Positions 10,200 to 21,378 of a stretch of 64,000 nucleotides of DNA are shown here, piece after piece; the stretch's first letter is position 1; each line of letters opens with the position of its first letter. Made by a program: the position numbers and the translations under genes. Below the pieces are notes generated by a model. That model was not told the DNA's origin. It worked only from the letters and a program-made list of their open reading frames with translations, and ran no database searches. The stretch is from the NCBI GenBank assembly GCA_033439255.1, contig CM065883.1:930001-994000 (forward strand). The letters run 5' to 3'. Source of the DNA: Hericium rajendrae. Lineage: Eukaryota > Basidiomycota > Agaricomycetes > Russulales > Hericiaceae.

Positions 10200-11871
10200 A
10201 TGTCCCGCCGGTCTCAACCAACGGTCATGGACGCAAGCCAGGCCGAAATACCAGAGGACGATACGCTGAGCGGCGCCGCAGAAGGCGATGAGGCAATGCA
10301 GGAGGTGGAAGAGCAAGAGGGTTACAGTACGTGCTCATTTGATGATAAGCGTCCAACCGTTGCCAACACGAGGATTACCTGATACTCTTCTATTTTCCCG
10401 TCACACAAAACTGCCGCGTTCAACGTTGCCCGTTCATCTCTTCTCAATGAATTCGCCTGGATCAGCGTCGTCGACTCCAACATCAACCTTAACATGGATT
10501 AGCTGGTTTTGCTCACTTCCAGGTCATGACTACTTCTGCGAAGTCGCCGAGGATTTCATCGAGGATGATTTTAACTTGACCGGCCTGAATGCAATGGTGC
10601 CATTCTGGAAGGAGGCAATGGAGATGGTCTTAGATGTGGAACCAGGTGAGTCATGCTACTCAGTTGTTCGAAGTGCGTTCGTCTGACTGTCTTGCCCGTG
10701 CAGACGAGGATTCCGCCAAAATACCAGACGTATCTATCGTGGAAGCTTCTGCAGAGCTGCTGTACGGACTCGTACATCAGAGGTACATTCTGACGCGTGC
10801 GGGCCTTCAGGCGATGGTGAGTCTTGACCAATCACATCAGACGCGGTATTGACCGGTCATGGAGGCGGAGAAATATGAAACAGGTGTCTTTGGATCATGT
10901 CCTCGGGTGTACTGCATGGGCACCAACGTCGTACCATGTGGACGTTCTGATCTACCTGGACTGGATACAGTCAAACTATACTGTCCAAACTGCAACGACA
11001 TCTACGTACCCCCTAGCAGCCGATTCCAAGGGGTAGATGGTACGTGTTTTGCTTTTCTAGGCTCTACACTATCCAAATTAAATGCAATCATATTCATTTT
11101 AGGCGCGTTTTTTGGAACAACATTTGCACATCTTTTTTTCCAGAGTTATAGAGAATTCATGCCGGCACCATTCTGGAAGCCGCCTGCTTCGTCAGAACCC
11201 TTGTCCCCGGTCCGATCCCCCAGAAGTCTAACGGGAAGCACATCGTCGTCTGGAACGCCGTTTGTCAACCCCAACGTTCATGGTGGACAGAAACGAGCCG
11301 CAGGAAAGGTATATACCGCGAAGATATATGGTTTCAGGGTTAGCGAGAAGGCAAAGAACGGGCCTCGGATGCAGTGGATGAGACTCAGGCCGGAGTCTCC
11401 CGAGGAACTTGACTACGTGGATTGGAGAGGGCGGTGGATCGACGAGGAGGACAACTACGACGAGGACGAGGACGCGGAAAGCGCAGACGACAGGCACATG
11501 GAGGATTTTGATGCTGTAAGTTACTCTTAGGACGGTGACGTAATTAACCAGACGAATGTATCGGCCTTTGTCTTCCTTAGGACAACGCAGGAGGAGACGA
11601 TGACGAGGAGGAGGAAGAGGAAGAGGAGGAAGAGGAGCAGATAGTGGGTGGATCTAGGAACCGGCGGCAGGCCACCGAGTCCCCTCCAACAGACGCACCG
11701 CCCGTCTCGCCTTCAGAACCTACTGGGACTTTGGATTCGAAAGCCCAACCAACCACCATCAAGCTGTCTTCCATCTCTCTGTTCAATACTGGATCGAAGG
11801 TGAAGGTAGTGCGTCAGCCGATGTCTCACCAGATGTCTCACCGTTTGAAGATGGTATTTTCCTGGTTCTGA
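10200..11871 (+). CDS. CKB1: Casein kinase 2 regulatory subunit beta
   Basis: Regulatory subunit of protein kinase CK2; it forms a dimer that bridges the catalytic subunits. Six exons. Recognisable in order: TWISWFCSLPGHDYFCEVAE, DDFNLTGLN, AELLYGLVHQRYILT, the zinc ribbon CPRVYC...LYCPNCNDIYVPPSSRF (four cysteines in two CxxxxC/CxxC pairs), and GAFFGTTFAHLFFQSYREF. The exon 5-6 junction is 11515/11581, phase 0. The protein extends well past the conserved core into an acidic region (EDEDAES and a run of ten glutamates near 11600-11640) and a serine/proline tail. Acidic extensions occur in fungal CKB subunits. The ATG at 10200 follows a pyrimidine-rich stretch. Confidence 0.93.
11600..11640 (+). 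repeat. Purine-only GAG/GAA tract coding poly-glutamate
   Basis: A short low-complexity GAR tract inside the last exon of the CK2 beta gene, encoding about ten glutamates in a row. Such tracts are prone to length change. Confidence 0.7.
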
Positions 11872-12465
11872 AAGGACCAGGTCTTCAAAGCAGCGTACTG
11901 CCCTGTAACGACGTCTGATTGCGAAACTCATCACGTTTGAATGAAGAAATCTTTTGTAAATAATCCATTTCGCATTATTTTAAAAATGACTTTTGACGTA
12001 TCACCCAAGAGACTTCGTTTTTGACAATAATTCCAGCATGGAAGAAAGAAGCCATCGAGGAACACATGGTTAACAAAGTGATGGCTACAGATATTACCCG
12101 AGGAAAAAGGCAAACCGAAACTAAGTATCCCATGTGTTGTCCTTGACATAAACTACCAAGGTGAACGAGAACCAGGTGGTGCCCGTAGGGCCGTGCTATA
12201 TTTATTTGACGAGATTTTTTGTTCCCGGAAGACATCCAATACGATGAGGAGAGATCCATGTTTTGTTGCACATCGAGAGGTCTCGCTAGACGCCCGGTGG
12301 GGCCGGAGCGGCCTGTTCCGATTCTGCATGAAGCGTGCGAAAAACCTGACGATCAACTGTACAGATTCAAGCCACAGAATGCGTCCGTCACGCGTGACAT
12401 AGTACGGATACCGCCAGACCAATCCGCCGCCGCCGCTGTCCGTCAAGCCTTCAAGAACAAAAGCA
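11872..12465. other. AT-rich intergenic region, RPL36 promoter
   Basis: About 590 bases between tandem genes. The first part (11930-12210) is AT-rich and lacks convincing frames. The open frame at 12219-12500 overlaps the first RPL36 exon out of frame and looks accidental. Confidence 0.5.
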
Positions 12466-12892
12466 ATGGTTCGCAACGGTACGTACCATGTTCGCTGTAA
12501 TGTTGTGGAGAGGTCCTGATCGTTCACGTAGATCTCCGCCGCGGCCTTAACCACGGCCACCCCACCACCCCCATCCCCAAGGCGGTCCGCCCTAGCCACC
12601 GCAAGGGCATTCGCTCGACCAAGACCACCTTCGTCCGGTCTGTCGTGCGTGAGGTCGTCGGGTTCTCGCCATATGAGCGCCGAGTTATGGAGCTGTTGAG
12701 GAACTCCAAGGTGCGTTTGCCCGTACACTGAAATGGGGTCGAGAAATTGAATATGCAATGCGTTCTTGCGTACAGGACAAGAAGGCTCGCAAGTTGACGA
12801 AGAAGCGCCTGGGCACGCTTCTGCGCTCGAAGCGCAAGCTCGAGGAGCTGAGCGCCATCATCCAGGAGAGCAGGAGAGCTGGTGGTCACTAA
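12466..12892 (+). CDS. RPL36: 60S ribosomal protein eL36 (RPL36)
   Basis: Large-subunit cytosolic ribosomal protein. Three exons, 12466-12478, 12532-12710 and 12776-12892, give exactly 102 residues, the usual eL36 length. The first exon is only 13 nt (M-V-R-N plus one base). Motifs: [60 protein letters not shown], and the basic end [18 protein letters not shown]. Both introns are GT-AG, 53 and 65 nt, and all phases agree. The tiny first exon is missed by a simple open-frame scan but is well supported by phase and length. Confidence 0.95.
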
Positions 12893-13334
12893 AAAGCTAC
12901 GGTTGCCTATGTCACTTCATTCGAGGCTCGGAGGGCCTTATCCATCTGCATGTTTCCACGATATCTGCCGACCGTCTTCCTCCGTCTTATGAGCCTCTAT
13001 GTTAAATTCTATGGTCGAAAACATGCGTCATGTAGAGGCAATGCCGAGTGCGTTCAAACAATGGCCCGTCGAGATTTTCGTGTCCCTTCCCGCATCTGGC
13101 TGCGAGGCATTCGACCGACTCGTAAGCATCAGTAACATCATATTCGATATTTACTTCTGGAAGCTTTTTATGCACACTGCTTTGGCTTCACTGAATAGAA
13201 TCTCATGCGTATGAGCAATAAAACTAACTACTCGAATATTTCGAGTTACATGCAGGGTGAAAAGACGTCACGAACGACGGGTATGTATGGTAAGGAGACG
13301 ATGTTGACTTGAAAGATGCGATGGTTTGACTGGA
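12893..13334. other. Convergent intergenic region, no gene seen
   Basis: Spacer between the convergent RPL36 and SDR genes. It contains only short unrecognised frames. Confidence 0.5.
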
Positions 13335-14657
13335 TCAGAAGCCTTTGACCTGCTCTTCACACCAGTCCCAGAGCTTCTTCATCAGCTCGGGATTCGTCGC
13401 ATCGTCAGCAGGACGCGAAAGACGGGCCCAAGGGACGAGATACTGTAAAACAGCTATTAATATAAATTAGTTGCGATGAAAAAGACTAGATGCAAACCTG
13501 GCCATTCAGATTTAATGCTTCCTTCGCCGTGCCGGCATACAGCTGGCTGATAACTCCAAAGGAAACATCGTACAACACCGCGCGCTCCAATAACCCAGAA
13601 AACGGCATTTTGCTGTGGCGTTGGAGGTCAGTCCTAATGCCTCCTGGAAGTTGTACAAATATTAGATGAGCTCCACAGCAGAGAACAGCGACATACCTGG
13701 GTGCACGGCGAGCGAGACGATTCCCTGATCACCATACCGATGTGCAAGCTCGTTCGATAAGAGAATATTCCCCTGTTACGATCGAACATGAGTCGTTAAA
13801 AGAACAGCAGCTATGTACGAATATATTTACCAGCTTGCTTTGCCCGTAAAGCTTATATTTACCGAGCTTAGTGCGCGCTGCTAGTGCTTCGTCGCCTTTC
13901 TTCAGGGAATCCCAGTCCACACCACCCTCCACGGGGAACAGTTCGTGTCCATTAGAGGATGTGTGGATAATCCGTGCTTTGTGCGTCGGGTTGGAGGCGG
14001 GTTTTGCAGCACGAAGCAAGGCTGGCACAAGCAACGTCGTGAAGAAAAAGTGGCCTAGACGCTTTGAAGTTAATAAATTATCCAAGGGATACGGAAAGTG
14101 AGCATTCGCACCTAGCACGTTGGTCCCGAACTGGACGTCATAACCTTGCTCCGACAAATAATCAAGAGGCGGGAACATTATGCCCCTGCGATAAGATATG
14201 GTTGGTGCGAACTCAGCCGGGGTAGCGTTAGTGGGCTTACCCGTTGTTGAAAAGGACATGGAGCTCCTGCTCCTTGGACAAGAACTCCTGAGCAGCTTTG
14301 CGGCATGAAACCAGATCGGCCAAGTCCAGCTGCAAGAAGAAGATGCCTGACTTCTTAGTGCTTTGTTTGATCTCCTTTATGGCCGCGTCGGCCTTCTCTT
14401 TCGACCGGACGGCCATATAAACCTTGGCATTTTTGGAGAGCAATATCTGCAGACAGATTCAACGATGAGAAACATGACGCGATACAAGATGTATTCGAGA
14501 AGCTTACCCGGCAGGTCTCCTTTCCTAGGCCAGAGCTACCACCGGTGACAATGATAGTCCGCCCAGACAAATCTGGTACATCGTCAGCAGTCCATTTAGA
14601 CTTCGGCGGGCACAGCTGGCTCATGAAGCCGATACGCTTGACTGTGGAAGAGGCCAT
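13335..14657 (-). CDS. Short-chain dehydrogenase, retinol-dehydrogenase/WWOX-like
   Basis: Predicted NAD(P)H-dependent oxidoreductase of the classical SDR fold. The start at 14657 reads [21 protein letters not shown]. The cofactor motif is TGGSSGLG, followed by [24 protein letters not shown] (a variant of NNAG), [12 protein letters not shown], and the catalytic YGQSK. The C terminus ends in [17 protein letters not shown]. About six exons with short introns. Homologous in fold, but not close in sequence, to the broken SDR at 6.3-7.4 kb. The N-terminal [20 protein letters not shown] layout is typical of the large fungal RDH12/WWOX-like group, whose substrates are mostly unknown. Confidence 0.88.
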
Positions 14658-15172
14658 GGCTGTTTCTGGATACAGAAGAAGGAACTTGTGATGAATAATG
14701 CCTCCATACGATGGCAAGCGCTTTATATCCACTCCCCACCATAAGTTACGTGCAAGAGTCCCTAACTCATGGACCCATGCCTCGCTACGCGCGTGCGATG
14801 CCTTTCATTCGGCACAGTGATACTAGTGAGTCGGCGATAGGATAGCACCCGTGTCTTAAAACCACCAGTGTACACTGATCGAACGAGAGCCTTCTCGCGA
14901 AACGGAAACGCATCTGATGGGTGCGACTTGACGCTTTCCCAAAGAGCAATACCGGCGTTATTGCCAGTTGGTGTGCCGGGCGCGCTGCATAGGCTTGGGA
15001 TGAGATGGACGTCATGACAATGGACCACGCGTAGTGTCTGCAGTGCGCATCCGCTTCTGTCGGCCAAATCGGCAGGCGCGTACACTTGAAATCACGTGGA
15101 ACGCTCCAAGGTCGCACGCGTCCGTTGCGCGTCCTCATCGCAACTTGCATAACCCTCCATTTCATCTCGTCC
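14658..15172. promoter_or_regulatory. Divergent promoter region SDR/PEX2
   Basis: About 515 bases between divergent start codons. ACGCGT occurs near 15024 and 15115, well spaced, with no obvious cluster. Nothing else recognised. Confidence 0.4.
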
Positions 15173-16722
15173 ATGAGCCAAGAAACATTATGGCAACGAG
15201 CATGGGACGAAGCACAGCCTCGTCTGAGTGTCATTCAGGATTCTCTTCAGTCAATACCCAAACCTAGGCCACGAGTGCTTCGTGTCGGCCAACTCGATGC
15301 TGAACTCTTGGATCAAGAGCTCGTTCGTTTACTACAAGAGCCCTTCTCGAAAGCTCTTTCCACATTCAATGTATGTCTTTTGTTATGAGGCATTATGTTC
15401 CGTTCGCCTCACTCTTATCAGTCAGCCCTGAAAGCTCGTTTTGAGCCGGAGCTCTTTCTTCTCATACAGCTCACACTTTACAGATTCTCCATCTGGAACA
15501 CTGGCGCATCGTATGGCGCGAAGCTTCAGGACTTGTGCTACAAGAGCCCCATTACCTCCCGCTCGCTTTCTCGTGCGCCCGTCATTGACTTCAACTTCTC
15601 AGTCATAACCGATTCTCACCAGCATCCGGCCTGCCTCGTCGGACGCTCCTCGTCCACTGTGCGCTGACCGTGTTCATCCCATATATTCACGCCCGAATAC
15701 GCGACCATGCGCTTTCAAGGGCTTGGCCTGAGGCTCCTAGTTCCGACCGACGCAGGAAGGCATGGGAGTTGCTCACTAGACTTGAAACGATTCATTCCGT
15801 TCTCGCATTGGCGAGCTTTATTGCTTTCCTGTGGGATGGAAGGTAAAGTCTCATCTTGATTTCCCATCCAAAGTCGCTATAGCTAATATATGCGTATCTA
15901 GATACCGGACTACGATAGACCGCCTCCTTGGCATGAGGCTTACTTCTGCGCGACATAATGCCAAGCGTGAAGTTAGCTATGAGTTCATGAATCGCCAAAT
16001 GGTTTGGCATGCCTTCACTGTAAGTTCTGCATTGTTACCTGTCCCTAGCATGTCTCACCGTGCACATGGTTCAGGAATTCCTCGTCTTCATCCTCCCCAT
16101 GCTGCCCCACCGTACCCTCCGGCGGGTGTTCAGCGCCATTCTAACAGGTCTTACCCATCCATTGGCCTCGCTCCTTGCTGTCATGCCCAAAAGGGCACAA
16201 ATGTTTGTCGGAGTATCACCCCAGACTTTAGAGCTAGGAGGCATCGTATATGAGCGTCGAGGGAAGTACTGGAACCTCCCCGACACCGAATGCGCCATTT
16301 GTCACGAGGACGCAGCTCTTGATCTGAACCTCGCCCATCCGGGCAGCGCCCTTTCGCAAGCAGCCACAATGACGTCCTCCACAGATACAGCCGGATCAGC
16401 CGGCGACGAGCAGATTCCTACGCACCCACTGAACACCCCGTATCGCACAACGTGCGGACATTCGTATTGCTACGTGTGCCTCACGGGAAGAATGCTGCGC
16501 ACTGCCGATGAGCAAGGCAGTCCGTGGGAGTGCCTTCGCTGCGCGGAGCCAGTACGAGGAGTAGATCGTGTACGCGGCGAAGTCGCGTACTGGACCAGTG
16601 AAGAAGGGAGTGAGGAGGAGTATGGGAGCGATTACTTCGATCAGCTCGGGAGCAGCATGAGTGGTATCAGTGCCGGGAGTCGAAGTTGGATCAGTGGCAG
16701 CGAGGGAGATGTATCTGAGTAG
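15173..16722 (+). CDS. PEX2: Peroxin-2, RING-type E3 ligase of the peroxisomal import complex
   Basis: Membrane RING peroxin; with Pex10 and Pex12 it ubiquitinates the receptor Pex5 for recycling. The start is taken at 15173 (MSQETLWQRAW); an in-frame upstream ATG exists at 15086. The Pex2/Pex12 N-terminal domain is seen as RVGQLDAELLDQELVRLL, LKARFEPELFLLIQLTLYRF, GLPRRTLLVHCALTVFIPYI, HSVLALASFIAFLWDGRYRT, RLTSARHNAKREVSYEFMNR and FLVFILPMLPHRTL. The C-terminal RING reads CAICHE...CGHSYCYVC...CLRC. Between the second and third zinc ligands lies an insert of about 45 residues rich in Ser/Thr/Ala. Five exons, phases consistent. The tail is acidic and serine rich. Confidence 0.92.
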
Positions 16723-16875
16723 AACACTATCTATCCCCTGTCCACCGTAAATATCATTGTCTGAACACGCCGGCATGCCATTAATATGTGTATTAGTGTG
16801 GGTAAATCTACCTAGATCTGTGAGTACGTGTTACCTATCGCATATAGCCAATCCGTGTGTCTGTCTTCCAGATTC

Positions 16876-19800
16876 TCATTTCCCGAAGACCTCCGCCATG
16901 ACCTGCTTCAAGACAGTTGGATCCGCTTTGCTGAGATATTGTGTCTGCATGACCTGGCTTCCTCCGCATGCGGCTTCGGCTTCTTGAAGCTTGATAGCAA
17001 GGAACGAGGATAACGTCGTCGTGCGCACTGGGTCGTTATCCCAGATCTATGGAATGTGAAAGATAAGCAAGAAGTCGAATGAGGATGGAGGTACCATACC
17101 AGTTTTCTACGATCGTATTCAAGAGTGCCTTCGGTCTCGTTGAAAAATGCATCGGAAGGGCGATCCCACCAAGCTTTCAACTTCGTGCTATTTGAGAAAC
17201 AATAAGCATCAAGGAATCAGAAGTATGAGCCATACGTACCTGTCGTCCAGGGAGTCATCCTGCCTCTCCATGACTTCCTTGAGTTCTGAAAATACGTCCA
17301 ACCACAGGTTAAAGATCTCGGTCGGCAATCTGTCGAGCACTTCTGGTCGTCCGGTGGACAGAAGGGACGCAATGCCCATCGCTGCAAGCTTCCGGTGGCG
17401 AGGCTCTGACATGTTGTCGAACTAGATATTGAAACAAAGCCATATGAGTAACTAGGGTTCGTCCAGTACCCAAACAGAGAGCTTACTCGACGCCACCACT
17501 GATCAAGGAGGCCTTCCCAAAGCTGACTTTCAGGCGTTGCATGCACAGTAGCAGTAACAGTCATCAGTTGAAGGAAGATATTTCTGTCGGCTAGAGCAAT
17601 CCGAGCCAGGATAAATATGTGGTGGGTCAAGTGAATGGTATCCGCCTATCAGATAAACTGGTCAATAGATGTGGACAACCACGGATAACGAATCCTACTT
17701 CATCGTTCCTGATGGTCTTCATGAGTGAGGTGAAGAGTCCCGACGCATGTAGAGCTTCCGCATACGTTGAGGGTGGAGCGAGTTGGAATAAGAGTTCGAG
17801 TGCGATGAGAATGTCGGTCACGTTGGCCGACAAGGCTTGACCCATGGCCCGAAGGAATGCGGGGAAAAGATCATGAGAATAGGTCTGTAGAGCAAGAGAT
17901 GAGATGCGCGAACACAGAAAATGATGGAACCATGCTTACCTGCACCACTTGGACAGCGTCAAGCAAGAAATAACTTTCAACGATGCCAACAACTTTCCCC
18001 AAAAGATCTAGATTCTCGCTTAACAGAGAGATCGCAATGGGGAAAAGGTCAATGAGTGAGGCTCCATCCGTCCGTGCCATATTTGGAGTATTCCTGAGTG
18101 CCGCCGACCAAAGTCCAAGAGCATCCTCATCGAGGTGAGTACTAGCCTGAAAAGGACGTTCGTTCAGATTCCGGAATGTCAACGATGCCAGACCCTGACT
18201 TACCCCTGGTGCAAGACTTTCTCGGACAAGAGGTACCACTATCACGGCCAGTGGACCAGATTGATCTTTTGCAGCCTTGATCAGAGGTTAGTTCGAGTCA
18301 TCGGCGTCGACCAATAGACATTGAGCTCACTGTGACTAGGCTTGACACGGTTGAGAGTAAAGTGCCCTTCATCAACCACTCATCGCCAGCAGATGCCCCT
18401 GACAAAAAAAAACAGTGAGGATGCATGACATAGTGAGAGCATAGTGAAACTTACAGAGTTCTGGAAGAGGCTCCGTTATCATAGGAATCAGAGGGACGAT
18501 CTATGAATGCGTTCAGATAAGAGTATAGCAGCATAGGAACGGTGTACCCTAGTTTCAGCCCGGTCGATGATAGTAGTCAAGCAGTTGGCAACTTTGCGTT
18601 TGCTCTCTGTGCTTTCAGCATCTCCGATGAGCGCCAGCAGTTCCTTCACCATTGGCCCCATGAAAGGTACAAAGAAGTCCGCGTTGTAATCCAAGCTCTG
18701 TGGGTAGTTCTGTTAGCCACTTGCCAATTATGCCAGGCCATCTGACGTACATCCACGCATTCACGGATCGCAGTTGCAGCGGTCAGGCGGACCACCTCCG
18801 CTCCGGTCTCCTTCTCTGACAGTAGACGCAAGAGAATTTGCCAGATTCGAGTATCGTTTGGATTAGAGCACATGTCTCCAACCCATTTTCCGATGAGCCA
18901 CGCAACACGACGCTTGAGGACTAGAAAACTGAGCTCGATAGGATGATTAATACCCGAAGATGACGTCCACATATGCTTTGGATTGCTACTGACTCGGTGC
19001 TGGGGTTGTTCACCTCGACGGTCGCAATATTTAGCCATGCATTGAAGTCTATCTTGCCATTTAATCGATGTGCACATCGTCCAACAGCAGTATAGATGGC
19101 TTCTTTCTGGATTATGCTCTGGAGATCTACCACAGGCTGCCCTGCCAATGGGTATGAATATACTGTTTCTACTGAATGATCGAGGGCTATACCGTTAATT
19201 TTGTTGAACGCCTCGGCAAGCAAAGGGCTGACATATTCTGAGTACTGATTTGCAAATGTCAGAAGTACTCGTTCGGCACAAGGCTAAGGTGACAGAACGT
19301 TAGAAGGTACAGCATAGGGGTGTAGCATGCTCACACGAATCTCGAATTCCCATTGTGCGTCTTCTTGTTCTTCCGCATGAACCCACTCTTCAGGATCGGC
19401 CATCCAGCCCTCCAGGTCGGCAGGTTTAAGCGGCATAAAGCTTGTAACAAGAAGGGTCACTGCGCGCTCCACAAACTCTTGGGGCATCGCTGGAGCGCGG
19501 GTCAGACTAGACATTCGTCGCGATGCCTACGAGACGAAAACATACTGGTATCAGTGGTGTGTGCACGCTTCCGGGTGGGCGACCACTGTGCCAGGCTTTC
19601 CTTGAACAGCATCATGCATTGTACCAGAAAACGCAATGGAAACACGGCATAGGGTGAATCTAGGTACTGTCTCAGCTCGGCAAAAATACATAGACGAATG
19701 AGGACAGACCTGCAATGAGGTCTGGTGTGGAATTTGCTTGAACCACCTTATCCCAATAGTAAGACACTAATTCGTCACACATCGGAAGAGCAACGAAGCG

Positions 19801-21041
19801 CCCAATATCAATTGCTTGCAGACGTCGCAAGAATTTTCCGATCGTCATGATATATCTCGTAAAGAGATCCACTGAGCGCGACGTGACGGGATCCAATTGG
19901 ATCTTTGACAGATGAATCGACGTCATAATGTTGATACGCAATTCAACCATAGATCGCAGATGGACGGCTGTCGACTGGAAGAACTCTAAGAACTACGAGA
20001 TGCATATAAGCAGGTTGGGGGATAAAAATTAGAGTTAGCGACTGACCCATGGCCGAAACTGCTGATATGGCTCCGATTGTATTTTGTTCCAAAGCCACAC
20101 AGATATTTTCATGAGAGCTTTGAAGAGTAAGTGAGCCAATAGCAAATCCTCAGCGGTTCGGGTCGAGCTCATGCTTTCTGCGCTCAAAGAAGTAAGACCT
20201 GACGCAATACTGGCGTATCGAGTGGACAGAACAAGATGTAAACTCTCGGCTAGCTATTTCGCAGATGAGTTTCGCCGTTCGTGTTCAAGAGAGAGAACAA
20301 ACCTCTCGCATTGTTTTGACTCCGGGAGCCATCTTGACCTTCGATAGCTCCTTCAATATAGAATTCAAAACACGGAGCGAACGATGAAGTATGCGTGATG
20401 TCCGCGGATCCGACGTCAACGCGATGTGTGATTCCAATGAGTTGTTAATCTGGCCCATCAGGTCGGTGACAAGGGAGGGCCTTGGATAAATTGCCAATAA
20501 GAACCTGGAGCGCAGGACGACACAAAGCACCATTACCACTGTTGCGGAAAATCCAGTCGCGCCATCCTTGCGACCACCACTTCATTGCACGCGGCGATCT
20601 AGCGACATGTTCTTAAGCTTTAGTGTCTGCTTCCATCAATTAGCAATTACTTACAGTGTCATCTTCCTCATCCAGAAATGCAAAGCTTCGTGCTCTGATT
20701 TTGGTCTTCTCTTCAGGAGAGAAAAGTCTGGCAACCTCTCAGTACCTCTTCACTGTTGGCAAATATGCAGCGAATGATACTACGTACCTTGCAGACCGCC
20801 AGTGGTTCACCGCGGCATTCTTGAATTGGATCATGGCGAGCTGACGCACTGGAAGAGCTACCGACTTCTCAGCTGCAATCTCGTGCAAGGCATCATACGT
20901 TCCGGACATGTCAAGCATCTCCTTAAGACGTGTCGATGCGGCCTGCATCTCAGCCGGGTTCTGAGATGCTGCACTACATACGACGATATACAGCTCTTGA
21001 GGTGAGACATGTTGCGGGACAGCCGCTGGTTTTTTGCCCAT
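16876..21041 (-). CDS. KAP120: Importin-beta family karyopherin Kap120 / importin-11-like
   Basis: Nuclear transport receptor made of HEAT repeats that carries cargo through nuclear pores with Ran-GTP. The start at 21041 reads MGKKPAAVPQHVSPQELY. The importin-beta N-terminal domain follows: AASTRLKEMLDMSGTYDALHE, VRQLAMIQFKNAAVNHWR, LFSPEEKTKIRARSFAFLDE and later RILHRSLRVLNSILKELSKVKM, which match the Kap120/IPO11 pattern. The C terminus ends KQVMAEVFGK. The gene occupies about 4.2 kb and is broken into many short exons by roughly 50-nt introns, so only domain-level continuity was followed. Family assignment (Kap120 rather than another long karyopherin) rests on the N-terminal block and on overall length of about 1000 residues. 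Confidence 0.82.
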
Positions 21042-21144
21042 TGGACCACAGCAGAGAAAACAGGGATATATGTGACGGAAAGAACTAAGGCAAGCAGGTA
21101 GGGGTATATGGGCAGCGGGGACGCATTTGGAGAATGCGGTCAAC

Positions 21145-21186
21145 ACGCGTACATAACGCGTCCACAAATCTGAAGATCTGACGCGT
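21145..21186. promoter_or_regulatory. Cluster of three ACGCGT (MCB-type) boxes between KAP120 and SLX4
   Basis: ACGCGT occurs at 21145-21150, 21156-21161 and 21181-21186, inside the 337-base divergent promoter. ACGCGT is the MluI cell-cycle box bound by MBF (Mbp1-Swi6) in ascomycete yeasts, driving G1/S expression of replication and repair genes. SLX4, a repair gene, fits. The second box extends to ACGCGTCCACAA, which recurs in the FPGS/REV1 promoter. Confidence 0.6.
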
Positions 21187-21378
21187 CTTGAACGGGCCAC
21201 ATCAGTTCAAACTTCAACTTGAGCCGTGTCCTCCAAGTACTCTTGCAGGCATTGCTCACATCTGTGCACTCTCAAGCTGTGTATGAGTGTGAGCTTGCTG
21301 CTTGGATTCTCTTCCCAGCCTACCGCCCTCAGAATCGCCGCCGTCGCTCGCCCCTGTGCCATTCTTTTCAGATCCGCT

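Noticed and set aside
12219-12500. 93-codon plus-strand frame upstream of RPL36
   Set aside because: It overlaps the true first exon of RPL36 out of frame and has no motif.
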